The notes beneath the pieces were generated by a model. That model was not told the DNA's origin and did not search any database. It saw only the letters and a list, made by a program, of their open reading frames with translations. Shown here piece by piece: positions 7,894 through 17,049 of a stretch of 64,000 bases of DNA. This DNA comes from an uncultured Bacteroidales bacterium. Its GTDB lineage: Bacteria; Bacteroidota; Bacteroidia; Bacteroidales; UBA932. The stretch spans positions 1 to 64,000 of the forward strand of contig CAMFBM010000001.1 of assembly GCA_945948555.1 (NCBI GenBank), written 5' to 3'. Within the stretch, counting starts at the first letter, position 1. Each line of letters starts with the position of its first letter. A program made the position numbers and the translations under genes.

Positions 7894-9670
7894 TTTCGCG
7901 AACCAACTCCAAATCGGCGGAGAAATTTCCGCGAAGATAATCAATCCATCCGACAATGGCATACCCGGCCTTTGATTCCGCCAGCACAAGGGATGCATAT
8001 TCCATCATTTTCTCCCTGTCATATCCTTCCGAAATAAAGAAAGTGTTCTCCCCCTTTATCTTGTGCCTGATTGAGATCTCTCCGGAAGTCACATTCGGCA
8101 GGGTGTAGACGAACACCGCCGGACTTGCCCCTTTCCCGCTGTCAAGGTTGGCCTGGTGGCGCAGGTCGGAATCAAGTGATGCCGAAGAGTTCGAAAGCAG
8201 GACGGCAATGTCCTCGGGACCGTATTCAAGACCCTGGAGAAGAATCGAGGAGGCGACATAACCCAGGCGCGCCATATCGTCCATCTTGAAGAATTTCAAA
8301 TCCTGAACGCCGAGCGACCTGTATTTCTCACGGATATATGCCGGAAAATCATCCTTGAAGCCCTCTTCCGCAGCAGTTTCATTGTCCATTTTCACTCTGC
8401 GCACCGTCTCAAGGCTGGCAGCTTTGAGATGGCCTCCGGCAGCGCAGCCATCCTGATTCCCGGCGCTTCCACCGGCAGACTCCGGCAGGCTCATCACCAC
8501 GGCGGCGTTGCATCCTCCGAATCCGGAAGCGGTTTTGACGCAATGCCGCATCTCCAGACAGCGCGGCCCGGCGCAGGCATTGACCGGGAAAGGGGTCCCG
8601 CAGCAGGAGAATCCCGGAGTGCCCCACATAAGACCCCTGCGCAGTTCCCTTGCACACAGGACGGCCTCAATCACCCCGCTCGCTCCGAGAGTGTGTCCGA
8701 TGTAGGGTTTGAAACTCTGCACAGGGACATCCGAAAGACCTGCAAGGGCGAGCGCCTTGGACTCCATTTCGTCATTATAGACCGTGGCGGTCCCGTGAAG
8801 GTCTGCAAAAGAGACATCCCCGGGAGCGATTCCCGCCTGGGACATAGCGTCACGGATTGCGAAAAAGAGGGCGTCACCCGTGCGTGAGGGTCCCGAGATA
8901 TGGTTGGCGTCATCACTGACCGAGCCCCCTGCAAGCACGACAGCCCCGCCGGAGGGTCTCTCTGACAGGAGGATTGCGGCAGCCGCCTCCCCGAGATTCA
9001 GTCCGCAGCGGGAAGCGTCGTAAGGGCGGCATATTTCCCCGCTCAAAGACTTGAAAGAGGCGAATCCACTGACAATGAATTCATTGAGGGCATCGAACCC
9101 GACAACGAGCACAGAGTCATATTTACCTGAAAGAATCAGCCGCCTGGCCATCGCCAAGGCGGTGACGCCGGAAATGCAGGCATTGGATATGGTATATATG
9201 TCCTTGTCGGCATAGCCGAGGAAATTTCCCATCCTGCGGGAAGAGTCCCAGAGGAAAGCCCCCGCAGGAACGGCACAGTCCTCCCCCACTCCCTCGACAA
9301 GGGATATATTTCCTTTTGTGGTTGAGAATATGACAGCCATACGCACACCCTCCGCCATCCCCGAAGCACGGTCATCCATAGCCCCGCCGTCCAAAGCAAC
9401 ACCGTCCAAAGCCCCGCGGGCCGCCCCGAGGGCAAAAAGTTCAGCCCTGGTCCACTGCGGTCCGAAAATGTCCGAGAGAGCGTCACACACTTCCTGAGGC
9501 ACGAGGGAGCACATCACAGGCACGTCATTCCCCTCAAGGTCCTTCATCAGACCTCCCCTGGGGGTGACTGCGGAACGTCCCGCGTCAAGAGCCGCCACAG
9601 TCTCATCCGTCCCTATGCCGAAAGGCGAGACAATGCAGTCCGAGACAATATATGCTTTTCTGTTTTCCAT
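7877..9670 (-). CDS. ketosynthase fused to a second thiolase-like domain
   Basis: 597 residues from the ATG at 9670, which follows TTTTTGGAGAAT; a GTG at 9715 would overlap the methyltransferase and is less likely. Residues 1-395 are a ketosynthase with a full triad: SNACISG (Cys165), DLHGTATVYND (His292), KPYIGHT (His326). After a linker rich in Gly, Ala and Ser (about 396-430), residues 430-590 resemble a short stand-alone ketosynthase-like family of flexirubin-type clusters (VLLSNSSASLDSDLRHQ, VFVYTLPNVTSGEISIR); it has no obvious catalytic Cys. Two genes therefore appear to be merged, a condensing enzyme carrying its own partner domain. The C-terminus runs into a repeat. Confidence 0.82.
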   Translation of the reverse strand: MENRKAYIVSDCIVSPFGIGTDETVAALDAGRSAVTPRGGLMKDLEGNDVPVMCSLVPQEVCDALSDIFGPQWTRAELFALGAARGALDGVALDGGAMDDRASGMAEGVRMAVIFSTTKGNISLVEGVGEDCAVPAGAFLWDSSRRMGNFLGYADKDIYTISNACISGVTALAMARRLILSGKYDSVLVVGFDALNEFIVSGFASFKSLSGEICRPYDASRCGLNLGEAAAAILLSERPSGGAVVLAGGSVSDDANHISGPSRTGDALFFAIRDAMSQAGIAPGDVSFADLHGTATVYNDEMESKALALAGLSDVPVQSFKPYIGHTLGASGVIEAVLCARELRRGLMWGTPGFSCCGTPFPVNACAGPRCLEMRHCVKTASGFGGCNAAVVMSLPESAGGSAGNQDGCAAGGHLKAASLETVRRVKMDNETAAEEGFKDDFPAYIREKYRSLGVQDLKFFKMDDMARLGYVASSILLQGLEYGPEDIAVLLSNSSASLDSDLRHQANLDSGKGASPAVFVYTLPNVTSGEISIRHKIKGENTFFISEGYDREKMMEYASLVLAESKAGYAIVGWIDYLRGNFSADLELVRETSCHP

Positions 9671-9699
9671 ATTCTCCAAAAACACATCTGAGGGCAGAA

Positions 9700-10764
9700 C
9701 TACTTCACGGCACACTCCACCAGGCTGTGTCCGTACCCGATTCCATCCGTGACATTGATAACCTCAAGACCCGCACGGGCAATGTCCGAAAACAGGTCCT
9801 CCGTGCTGAACATCTTGCTGTTCCCGTTCGCCATCGCAGTGAAATACACGCTTGTCTGGGCAAGATCGAAAGAGGCGGCAGGCCATTTCTGCCTGTCCCA
9901 CAGGGTTTCCATAATGAAAACGTGCCCATCCGGAGCAAGGGCCGAGGCCGCCCTTTCAAGAAGGCTCACCACCTGGTCGTCAGAGAAGCAGTCAAGGAAC
10001 TGGCTCATCCAGATGACATCGTGTCCGGAAGGAAGGGAATTTGAGGAATCAAGCAGATTCACACCCACCCCGTCAATTCTCTCGCTCCCCTCAAGACCCT
10101 CAGTCTGCTGCTTCATCATAGCAATCTGCTGGGGAAGGTCAATTATCGTAACGTGAACATCTGGGTCATAGCCTACACATTTCATTGCCCATTTCCCGGT
10201 GTTTCCTCCGACATCCATCAGTCTGGCGGGCTTGCGCGCAAACACCTTCGGAAGCACGGCGTCAAAAGCTCCGTCGGAGTAGAAATGGTCAAAGCCAAAC
10301 CAGCTCCGTTTCTGAACATCAGTAAGTTGCGAGAGGCCCTCGTAGATGGTAGGCCAGTTGCCGAGTTCCTTCAAACCGGCAGGACGGCCTTCCCTCAAAG
10401 CCGCATCCAAGTGAAACATCCCCTGATAGTTGATGTCGTGATTGAAATCCACATTGACCTTCAGCATCGGATCGGTCAGAAAGAACCAGCCGACCTTCGA
10501 GAGGGAGTATTTCCCGGAATCCGGGTCACGCAGGACAGTCCCCAGAGTCAGGGACGACTCCAGAAGGACTTTCACTGCATATTCTGTCAGCCCTGTCTGA
10601 TGCGCAATCTCCGGAACGGTCCTGCTCCCGTCACGCAGAATGTTGAATATTCCCTCTTTCATCATCACCCTTGTGATCTGAAAAACGACGGGACCGAATG
10701 CAATGACGTGAGCGAGTTCCTGGGCGGCCTTTGCCGACAACCTGTCTTTTCTGTATATATCCAT
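9700..10764 (-). CDS. SAM-dependent methyltransferase, O-methyltransferase (COMT) type
   Basis: 354 residues. The N-terminal half is a winged-helix dimerisation domain (MKEGIFNILRDGSRTVPEIAHQ, about 35-90); the C-terminal half is a class I methyltransferase with motif I LMDVGGNTGKWA (about 183-194) and an acidic residue ending motif II (VTIIDLPQQ). This is the plan of O-methyltransferase_2 enzymes acting on aromatic hydroxyls. In a polyene operon it probably decorates the aryl head group; aryl polyenes and flexirubins carry such methylations. The exact acceptor, and O- versus C-methylation, is inference. Its start is one base from the acyltransferase stop. Confidence 0.85.
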   Translation of the reverse strand: MDIYRKDRLSAKAAQELAHVIAFGPVVFQITRVMMKEGIFNILRDGSRTVPEIAHQTGLTEYAVKVLLESSLTLGTVLRDPDSGKYSLSKVGWFFLTDPMLKVNVDFNHDINYQGMFHLDAALREGRPAGLKELGNWPTIYEGLSQLTDVQKRSWFGFDHFYSDGAFDAVLPKVFARKPARLMDVGGNTGKWAMKCVGYDPDVHVTIIDLPQQIAMMKQQTEGLEGSERIDGVGVNLLDSSNSLPSGHDVIWMSQFLDCFSDDQVVSLLERAASALAPDGHVFIMETLWDRQKWPAASFDLAQTSVYFTAMANGNSKMFSTEDLFSDIARAGLEVINVTDGIGYGHSLVECAVK

Positions 10765-10765
10765 A

Positions 10766-11638
10766 TCAACCTAAATTCCAAAAATCATAGTAATTGAACC
10801 ACTGCTGAGGATAGCGTGACAGCACGTCATCCAGTGCTGCAACATATTCATCAAGAAGGGCTTGAGGTCCGGCACCGGCGGTTGCCTCACGGAAGATGAA
10901 ACGGTACCTGCGTCCTTTCTCCCTCATAGCGAAATAGAATACCACCTTCACCTGCAGCTTTGATGCGATTATGAAAGGTCCCGCCGGGAAAAAGGCCTTG
11001 TGCCCGAGAAGTTCAGCCTCCAGCACCCTGTTGCCTTCCATAAATCTGTCGCCCTGGAAACTGACGACCTCTCCTCGCGAAAGGGCATCCCTGATGGCGA
11101 ATATGCTCGAAATGTCACCCTCGGCGACAGGAATGACCTTGATTCCACTGTCTCTGGTCTGGCTTTCCAGGACCTTCTTCACCCCCTCCACCTCGTTGTC
11201 AAACATCACCACATTGACCTTCGCCCCGTAGCTGTCGGCAAAAGGGAAACCCATCTGCCAGGAGCCGGTGTGTGCGCCTATCATAACCACCCCACACCCC
11301 TCGGAAAGATGGCGGAGCATCGCCTGGTGATTCTCGAATTCGTAGGAAAAAGCATCCTCAAATCCGCAGTTGACGGCAACGCGGTCTATAATCGCCTTCC
11401 CGAATGCGAAATAGGACTGGAACAGGAAAAGGAAAGAACGCCAGCGCCCCAGCTTCAGAATCCTTCGCGAGTACCTCCACACGCTGCGGGTCTGGGCCGG
11501 GGCCGCAATTGTGAAATATGGAACCACAAGACAAAGAAGGGCATAAGCAGGACCAAGCCCCAAAGTTCTGAGAACTTTGATGAATATGGAATATCCTGCC
11601 TTGCCTCCACGGGTCTTTCCGTCCCACTGCCTCTGCAT
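10766..11638 (-). CDS. LpxL/HtrB-like lysophospholipid acyltransferase
   Basis: 290 residues of the lipid A late-acyltransferase family, with a hydrophobic N-terminal segment (about 25-48) holding it at the inner membrane. The catalytic HX4(D/E) motif reads HTGSWQ (His123 to Gln128), so the acidic partner is an amide. The substrate-pocket region FQGDRFMEGNR and a PAGPFIIAS segment are present. Homologues in aryl-polyene clusters are thought to attach the polyene chain to a lipid or sugar anchor. It lies 3 bases after the first ACP, which could deliver its acyl donor. The Glu-to-Gln change leaves activity uncertain. Confidence 0.83.
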   Translation of the reverse strand: MQRQWDGKTRGGKAGYSIFIKVLRTLGLGPAYALLCLVVPYFTIAAPAQTRSVWRYSRRILKLGRWRSFLFLFQSYFAFGKAIIDRVAVNCGFEDAFSYEFENHQAMLRHLSEGCGVVMIGAHTGSWQMGFPFADSYGAKVNVVMFDNEVEGVKKVLESQTRDSGIKVIPVAEGDISSIFAIRDALSRGEVVSFQGDRFMEGNRVLEAELLGHKAFFPAGPFIIASKLQVKVVFYFAMREKGRRYRFIFREATAGAGPQALLDEYVAALDDVLSRYPQQWFNYYDFWNLG

Positions 11639-11641
11639 AGC

Positions 11642-11884
11642 CTAATTCACGTTTTCAACGACTTTTTCACAGAGATCTCCGAAGGTCCGCATTGTGGAAA
11701 AATCTTCCTTCTTCAGTTTTAAACGGAAATATTTCTCAATAAGAACAACCATATCCACAATATCCAGGCTGTCCAGATCGAGTGTTTTCATCAGAGGTGC
11801 ATCATCTTTGAGGTCATCTCTTTCTACCTCAAATTCCTCGACAATTACATCCTTCAATTTTGCAATGATTTCCTCTTTGTTCAT
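11642..11884 (-). CDS. acyl carrier protein (first gene of the aryl-polyene-like operon)
   Basis: 80 residues. The phosphopantetheine site is DLDSLDIVDM with Ser39. Charged helices (MNKEEIIAKLKDVIVEEFEVERDD) give the usual acidic ACP. It is the most upstream gene of a tightly packed minus-strand run of eight or nine genes (about 11.9 down to 4.3 kb). It lies 44 bases after the SulP gene on the same strand; the AT-rich gap could hold a promoter but no clear box is seen. Confidence 0.9.
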   Translation of the reverse strand: MNKEEIIAKLKDVIVEEFEVERDDLKDDAPLMKTLDLDSLDIVDMVVLIEKYFRLKLKKEDFSTMRTFGDLCEKVVENVN

Positions 11885-11928
11885 AATAGGGTTTAAGTCA
11901 AAACTTTTCCAAATATATTAAATATTTC

Positions 11929-13638
11929 CTATTTCGCCACAGTCTCCCTTGCCTTCTCCAGGGCAGGGACTATGTGAGGGAATATGTATTCCTCACCGAT
12001 TTCCTTGTCCACGCCGAATTTCGCAAGTGTGGCACGAACCTGCGGGGTGACTCCGGAAAGAATGACGCGGATTCCCCTGCGGCTGGTTCTCTCGCAGAGA
12101 TTCCTCAGGTTCTTCACTCCAGTGGAATCAATGAAAGGAACCTTTCTCATCCTGATGATACGCACCCTGGTGCCTTCCGCACGCCTTGAATCGAATTCCT
12201 CAAATTTGCTGGCAAGACCGAAGAAGAAAGGACCGTTGATTTCATAGACCTCAACGCCCTTTGGTATGTCAAGAAACTCGGTGTCCTCCATCGAAGCCTT
12301 CTCGTCATTTTCGGTGGCTGCCACCTTGTCCTCAGCAAGGACGGAGATGGAAGATGTCTCCATCACACGGCGGACGAAAAGCACGATCGCCAGGAGGACT
12401 CCAACTTCGATTGCCACCGTAAGGTCCACAATCACAGTCAGGAAGAATGTGATCAGAAGGACTGCCACGTCGGACTTGTCACCCTTGAGCAGGTACTTGA
12501 AGGTACGCCACTCACTCATATTGTAGGCCACAATCACAAGTATGGCGGCAAGACAGGAAAGAGGGATATAGACCGCGTAAGGCATCAGGAAAAGATAGAT
12601 CAGCAACAGGACTGCAGCGTGGATGAGACCGGCCACAGGGGTTTTTCCTCCGTTGTTGATATTCGCCATCGTACGCGCGATTGCTCCGGTGGCAGGGATT
12701 CCTCCGAAAAGCGGAGTGACTATGTTGGCAATGCCCTGCCCGATGAGTTCAGTGTTGGAATTGTGATGTTTTCCGGTGACACCGTCGGCAACCATAGCCG
12801 CAAGCAAGGATTCGATGGCACAGAGAATTGCAATTGTGAATGCCGGTGAAACCAGTCCCTTTACTGTCTCATAGTCAAATTCCGGTGCTACAGGCTTCGG
12901 CATAGGAAGTCCGGCGGCAAGTTCCGGAAATTTGGAGCCGATGGTCGCAAACTCAATTGAGGTGAAACGGCTCAGCAGGACAGATGCGACAGTACCGACA
13001 ATCAATGCTATGAGTGAGCCCGGAATTTTCTTTGTAACCTTGCCCCAGAGAATGATGACCAGGAGGCAGGCGAGGCTCATAAGGGTTTCAGGTACACTGA
13101 TGTTCCCTATGTTCTGGAAATAGCAGGCCCACTGCGGTATGAATCCGGCAGGGACATCCATAGTGAATCCGAAGAAATCCTTCATCTGCGTGGAGAAGAT
13201 TGTCACTGCGATACCGCTGGTGAATCCCACCACAATCGGATAAGGGATGAATTTGAAGATGGCTCCCATCCGGCACAGCCCCATCACCACCAGGATGATT
13301 CCCGCCATAATGGTGGCCAGGATGAGTCCCTGCATTCCGTACTGCGTCACGATTCCGGCAACAATCACAATGAATGCTCCGGTAGGTCCTCCTATCAGGA
13401 AATGCGACCCACCAAAGAAGGACACCAGAAAACCTGCCACAATTGCCGTAATCAGGCCCTGCTGCGGGGTCACGCCGCTCGCAATTCCGAATGCGATTGC
13501 CAAAGGCAGAGCAATGATTCCCACAATGATACCTGCAATCAGGTCTGAAACGAAGGTCTTGCGGTCATAACCTCCCTTACGAAACATTCCGAATAACTTC
13601 GGCCTGAAGACATCGTTAAGTTTCAAGTTGACTTTCAT
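11929..13638 (-). CDS. SulP-family anion permease with STAS domain
   Basis: 569 residues from the ATG at 13638; an upstream GTG at 13656 is less likely. It has a membrane domain of many helices (about 25-420, beginning FVSDLIAGIIVGIIALPLAIAFGIASG) and a C-terminal STAS domain (about 470-560, with FIDSTGVKNL). Members take up inorganic anions such as sulfate, or bicarbonate and C4-dicarboxylates; the substrate cannot be assigned. It is followed on the same strand by the aryl-polyene-like operon and could be co-transcribed, though the functions look unrelated. Confidence 0.92.
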   Translation of the reverse strand: MKVNLKLNDVFRPKLFGMFRKGGYDRKTFVSDLIAGIIVGIIALPLAIAFGIASGVTPQQGLITAIVAGFLVSFFGGSHFLIGGPTGAFIVIVAGIVTQYGMQGLILATIMAGIILVVMGLCRMGAIFKFIPYPIVVGFTSGIAVTIFSTQMKDFFGFTMDVPAGFIPQWACYFQNIGNISVPETLMSLACLLVIILWGKVTKKIPGSLIALIVGTVASVLLSRFTSIEFATIGSKFPELAAGLPMPKPVAPEFDYETVKGLVSPAFTIAILCAIESLLAAMVADGVTGKHHNSNTELIGQGIANIVTPLFGGIPATGAIARTMANINNGGKTPVAGLIHAAVLLLIYLFLMPYAVYIPLSCLAAILVIVAYNMSEWRTFKYLLKGDKSDVAVLLITFFLTVIVDLTVAIEVGVLLAIVLFVRRVMETSSISVLAEDKVAATENDEKASMEDTEFLDIPKGVEVYEINGPFFFGLASKFEEFDSRRAEGTRVRIIRMRKVPFIDSTGVKNLRNLCERTSRRGIRVILSGVTPQVRATLAKFGVDKEIGEEYIFPHIVPALEKARETVAK

Positions 13639-13690
13639 AAATTGATTTTTTAACACACACTAAATATAACCACTTATTATCTATATTCTA

Positions 13691-14197
13691 TCATCGTCCA
13701 CATGCTCCGCTCTGCGTCGAAATGGCGGCCAGAGACGCTCCCACATATTCAACAATGTCAGAAGGAGATATTTTCAGCTGGAGTCCACGCACACCCGCAC
13801 TGACATAGATGAAGGGATAAAGGACGGCGCTGCTGTCAAAATAGGTCGGGAAAGGCTTCTTCATGCCCACGGGGGAGCATCCGCCCCTGATGTATCCCGT
13901 AAGCGGAAGCAGTTCCTTCATAGGTATGAGGTCGCATTTCTTGTTTCCCGAGACTTTTGCGGCCGACTTCAGGTCAACCTCACGGTTGCCGGGAAGCACG
14001 CACACGAAATATCCTGTTCTGTCTCCTTCCAGGACAAGGGTTTTGAAGACCTGCTCTACCGGTTCGCCCAGCTGGGAGGCTATGTGACCTGCAGAGAGAT
14101 CCGCCTCGTCCACCTCGTAGGGGACAAGTTCATACTTCACCCCTGCCTTGTCCAGCAGACGGGCCACATTGGTCTTTTCTATCTTCACTTTCTTCAT
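13691..14197 (-). CDS. ybaK: YbaK/EbsC family Cys-tRNA(Pro) deacylase
   Basis: 168 residues. The YbaK fold fills the protein: KTLVLEGD, YFVCVLPGNREVDLKSAAK with the conserved lysine, and the SPVGMKKPFPTYFD loop. The enzyme hydrolyses cysteine misloaded on tRNA(Pro) in the cytoplasm. Length is normal. Its ATG overlaps the stop of the upstream DUF4861-like gene by 4 bases. Confidence 0.93.
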   Translation of the reverse strand: MKKVKIEKTNVARLLDKAGVKYELVPYEVDEADLSAGHIASQLGEPVEQVFKTLVLEGDRTGYFVCVLPGNREVDLKSAAKVSGNKKCDLIPMKELLPLTGYIRGGCSPVGMKKPFPTYFDSSAVLYPFIYVSAGVRGLQLKISPSDIVEYVGASLAAISTQSGACGR

Positions 14198-15048
14198 AAT
14201 CCCATATAGTTTTCAAAGCGGCGGGCCGAGTTGAGCTCCGCCTCAAGGGAAGACGCGGCAACTACCCTGAAACTGACCTGGGTTGAGGGTTTGGAGATGA
14301 TTCTCATCATTCCATCAGTCCTCTCCGGAGCCCCAAAGACCCCTTCAGAATAGAACAGTCCCATTCCGAGCAAAACTTCACGGGACGTCTGCCTGCTTTT
14401 TCCCCACAGGGAAATGACTCCCTTGCCGGTCTTGGACGTAAGTCCTTCCTGGCAAGGCAATCCGGAGACAAAGCGCACCTTCACACCGTTCAGAACCTTT
14501 GCGGTCACCCAGGCTTCCCTTTTCTTCGTGCTGACATCGATGCGTACCAGAACATCCAGGCTCGCTCCGGAGCAGAGCACGCCCCTGGAGACAATCTCGG
14601 CAAAAGAGCCCTTGGCCGAGGTTCCAACCCGTGCCGTACGTCCCTGAGTGGCCACCAGACGGACAATGTTCTCACCGTCATACAGAGCGATTCCCCCAAA
14701 CCCGAGGCCCAGATTCTCATCAAGAAAATCCCCTCCGGCCCCGTACTCCGCCACGGCAAGAGAATCCGGAGCCCAGGCATATTTTTCAAGTTCAAGCCCA
14801 CGGCCGGACTTTGAATATAAATCAATTGCACCGCTGTCGTCAAAAAACAGACGCAATCCCATATAGGAATTTTCCACGGCAGGTCCTCCAAGCCCGAGAC
14901 TATCCCTCAGATTTCCCTGCGATGAAGAAATCTCGCTGACCTGCACCCCGTCCGAAAGACGGTAAAGACTGCTGGCAGTCTGGGCTTGCATGCCTGCACC
15001 TGACAGCAGGAGGGACGCGGCAATGAATATTGACAACCTTTCCATCAT
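14194..15048 (-). CDS. secreted DUF4861-like protein
   Basis: 284 residues from the ATG at 15048; a TTG at 15069 would run into the upstream gene. A signal peptide (MERLSIFIAASLLLSGAGMQAQ) predicts export. The body reads like DUF4861: a GPAVENSYMGLRLFFDDSGAIDLY block, ENLGLGFGGIALYDGENIVRL, and repeated beta strands. DUF4861 proteins often accompany polysaccharide degradation in Bacteroidetes and their activity is not established. Here the neighbours are a metal transporter and YbaK, so the context gives no lead. Confidence 0.7.
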   Translation of the reverse strand: MMERLSIFIAASLLLSGAGMQAQTASSLYRLSDGVQVSEISSSQGNLRDSLGLGGPAVENSYMGLRLFFDDSGAIDLYSKSGRGLELEKYAWAPDSLAVAEYGAGGDFLDENLGLGFGGIALYDGENIVRLVATQGRTARVGTSAKGSFAEIVSRGVLCSGASLDVLVRIDVSTKKREAWVTAKVLNGVKVRFVSGLPCQEGLTSKTGKGVISLWGKSRQTSREVLLGMGLFYSEGVFGAPERTDGMMRIISKPSTQVSFRVVAASSLEAELNSARRFENYMGL

Positions 15049-15055
15049 AACATTT

Positions 15056-15964
15056 TCATTCAGCCTCAACCGAAGGCTCGATATGGATTGTTATCTGTGT
15101 TTCCCTGCCAAAGCGGGAGGAGATTGCCCCCTCCACCTTTGTGGAAATGTCGTGGGCCTCGACAACAGTGATATCAGGATCCACGACTATGTGCGCTTCC
15201 ATTATCACCGATGTACCGTTCCTTCTTGTCTTCAGCCCGTGCACATTCCTGACCCCATCCACAGAGGCTGCAAGTCTGATGATTTCCTGCTCCATCTCAT
15301 CCGGAAGCGAAACGTCCAGGAGTTCCTTCACCGAAGGTATAGCCATCTTTACAGCAAGCACGAAAATGGCAATGCTAATGATGCAGCAAACAGCAGGGTC
15401 AAGCACTATCCACTTGTCACCCAGGAACATGGCACCGGCGATTCCGGCAAGTGAGCCCACCGAAGAAAATGCATCGGAACGGTGATGCCACGCATTCGCA
15501 ATGACGGCAGGACTGTTTACCTTCTTCCCGACGATGACAGTGTACCAGTAAAGAATCTCCTTGGAAAGAATCGAGACAATGGCCGCTCCCAAAGCTAGAT
15601 AACCCGGACGGGGAACAGAACCTCCACCGAGGATTTCCCTGATGGACTCAACACCGGCCGCCAACATCCTTGCAGCGACCACTATCAGCATAAGGCTGAC
15701 GATGAGTGTGGCAAAAGTCTCGAACTTGCCGTGACCGTAATCATGATCCTTGTCCCTGCCTTTTGCAGAGATCCTGACGAAGACCAGCACGACAATGTCG
15801 CTCAGCAGGTCCGACAGCGAGTGGATTCCGTCCGCAAGCATCGCTGCACTGAAACCGAACACTCCGGCAAGGATCTTTCCGACGGAAAGCAGAATATTCA
15901 CAACCAAACCGACGATGGTGACATTCTCTATTTTTCTTTGCCTTACGGCAGGCGGCATTTCCAT
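15056..15964 (-). CDS. cation diffusion facilitator (CDF) metal transporter
   Basis: 302 residues: about six membrane helices (20-205), then a cytoplasmic ferredoxin-like domain (about 215-300). Metal-site motifs are DGIHSLSD in helix 2 and HHRSD in helix 5, an HxxxD pair in each, common in zinc/iron/manganese CDFs; the ion is not certain. It would exchange divalent metal for protons out of the cytoplasm. It is followed after 7 bases by the DUF4861-like gene and begins 18 bases after rsmD. Confidence 0.92.
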   Translation of the reverse strand: MEMPPAVRQRKIENVTIVGLVVNILLSVGKILAGVFGFSAAMLADGIHSLSDLLSDIVVLVFVRISAKGRDKDHDYGHGKFETFATLIVSLMLIVVAARMLAAGVESIREILGGGSVPRPGYLALGAAIVSILSKEILYWYTVIVGKKVNSPAVIANAWHHRSDAFSSVGSLAGIAGAMFLGDKWIVLDPAVCCIISIAIFVLAVKMAIPSVKELLDVSLPDEMEQEIIRLAASVDGVRNVHGLKTRRNGTSVIMEAHIVVDPDITVVEAHDISTKVEGAISSRFGRETQITIHIEPSVEAE

Positions 15965-15982
15965 AACATTCTCAAAAATTTC

Positions 15983-16519
15983 TCATTTCTTCTCAAAAAA
16001 GGAAAAATGCACGTTGGCATATTTCTTTTCCTTCACAAAAAACGGGTGATCCCTGAAAGAGAACGAATCCGGATGCTCAAGGATGAAGTAGCATCCGTCA
16101 TTCAGGATATCCTTTGCGAAAACCCGGTCAGGGATGGTCTCCAGACCCTCCAGAGCATAAGGGGGATCGGCAAAAATCAGATCTGCCTTCACCCGGCAAA
16201 TGTCAAGGAATTCAAAGACATTGTGCCTTACGACATTGACATTTTCAAGGGCGAACTTTGAGGCCGTCAACCTTATGAACGATGCATTTTCAGGCGACAT
16301 CTCGATGCAGTGCACCATCTTCGCTCCCCTGGAGGCGAACTCAAAGGAGATGGCACCGGTTCCTCCGAAAAGGTCAATGACAGTCAGCCCTTCGAACTCG
16401 TACTCATTGTTAAGGACATTGAAAAGTCCTTCGCGGGCGAAATCCGTCGTGGGTCTTGCCTTGTAATCTGCGGGAGGGGTTATCCTTCTCCCTTTGAGAC
16501 TTCCTCCGATAATTCTCAT
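15983..16519 (-). CDS. rsmD: 16S rRNA (guanine(966)-N2)-methyltransferase
   Basis: 178 residues from the ATG at 16519 (MRIIGGSLKGRR, the conserved RsmD beginning); an ORF extension to 16543 adds an unconserved MTCLAGCA. The SAM site is VIDLFGGTGAISFEFASRG and the N-methyltransferase signature is DPPY. It methylates G966 (E. coli numbering) of 16S rRNA during small-subunit assembly. The pairing with the DUF3822 gene upstream is typical of Bacteroidetes. Confidence 0.95.
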   Translation of the reverse strand: MRIIGGSLKGRRITPPADYKARPTTDFAREGLFNVLNNEYEFEGLTVIDLFGGTGAISFEFASRGAKMVHCIEMSPENASFIRLTASKFALENVNVVRHNVFEFLDICRVKADLIFADPPYALEGLETIPDRVFAKDILNDGCYFILEHPDSFSFRDHPFFVKEKKYANVHFSFFEKK

Positions 16520-16539
16520 AGCACATCCGGCAAGGCAGG

Positions 16540-17049
16540 TCATTCAACATATCCAACGGACTTGAAATAACGGCAGAGAGATGCCTCTTCATCCGTGGTC
16601 AGGCGTGTCCTGAAATACACCGGGGAGACTTCCGGATTGAGTTGCAGCCTGTTCAGAACAAGGAAAAGGAAATATTCCGCAGTCGTGAAGTCCGAAGCCT
16701 GGAAACTGTTGCAGAACAGAAGGTTTCTTCCCTGGGCTACAACGAGGAACAGTCTTCCCTCCATCCAGGATGCAACAATCCTGTTGTAGTCCTCTATTCC
16801 AACCGATACATTCAGCAGACGGTAAAGTTCAGGAATGAACCGGCCCTCTCCTGTCACTTTGCGCGGCGGAGCGGCATAAACCAGGACAGCGTCGTAAGAG
16901 GGCACGTCAATAAAATCCACCTCATCGTTCTCCGACAGGTCGGCAACTTCTACAAGCATTGCCCTCGCCGTTTTCGGATCGAACAATCCGAGAGGGACGA
17001 GGGCAGTCAAACTATTATATAATGTGTAATTATTCCCAGTTTCCTGCAT
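16540..17049 (-). CDS. DUF3822 family protein
   Basis: 169 residues. It matches the DUF3822 pattern: an actin/ASKHA-like half with SVGIEDYNRIVASWMEGRLFLVVAQGRNLLFCNSF and a LFLVLNRLQLNPEVSPVYF segment. The family is confined to Bacteroidetes, commonly sits next to rsmD, and has no established function. Its ATG overlaps the preceding gene's end by 20 bases, so the two are translationally linked. Confidence 0.85.
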   Translation of the reverse strand: MQETGNNYTLYNSLTALVPLGLFDPKTARAMLVEVADLSENDEVDFIDVPSYDAVLVYAAPPRKVTGEGRFIPELYRLLNVSVGIEDYNRIVASWMEGRLFLVVAQGRNLLFCNSFQASDFTTAEYFLFLVLNRLQLNPEVSPVYFRTRLTTDEEASLCRYFKSVGYVE

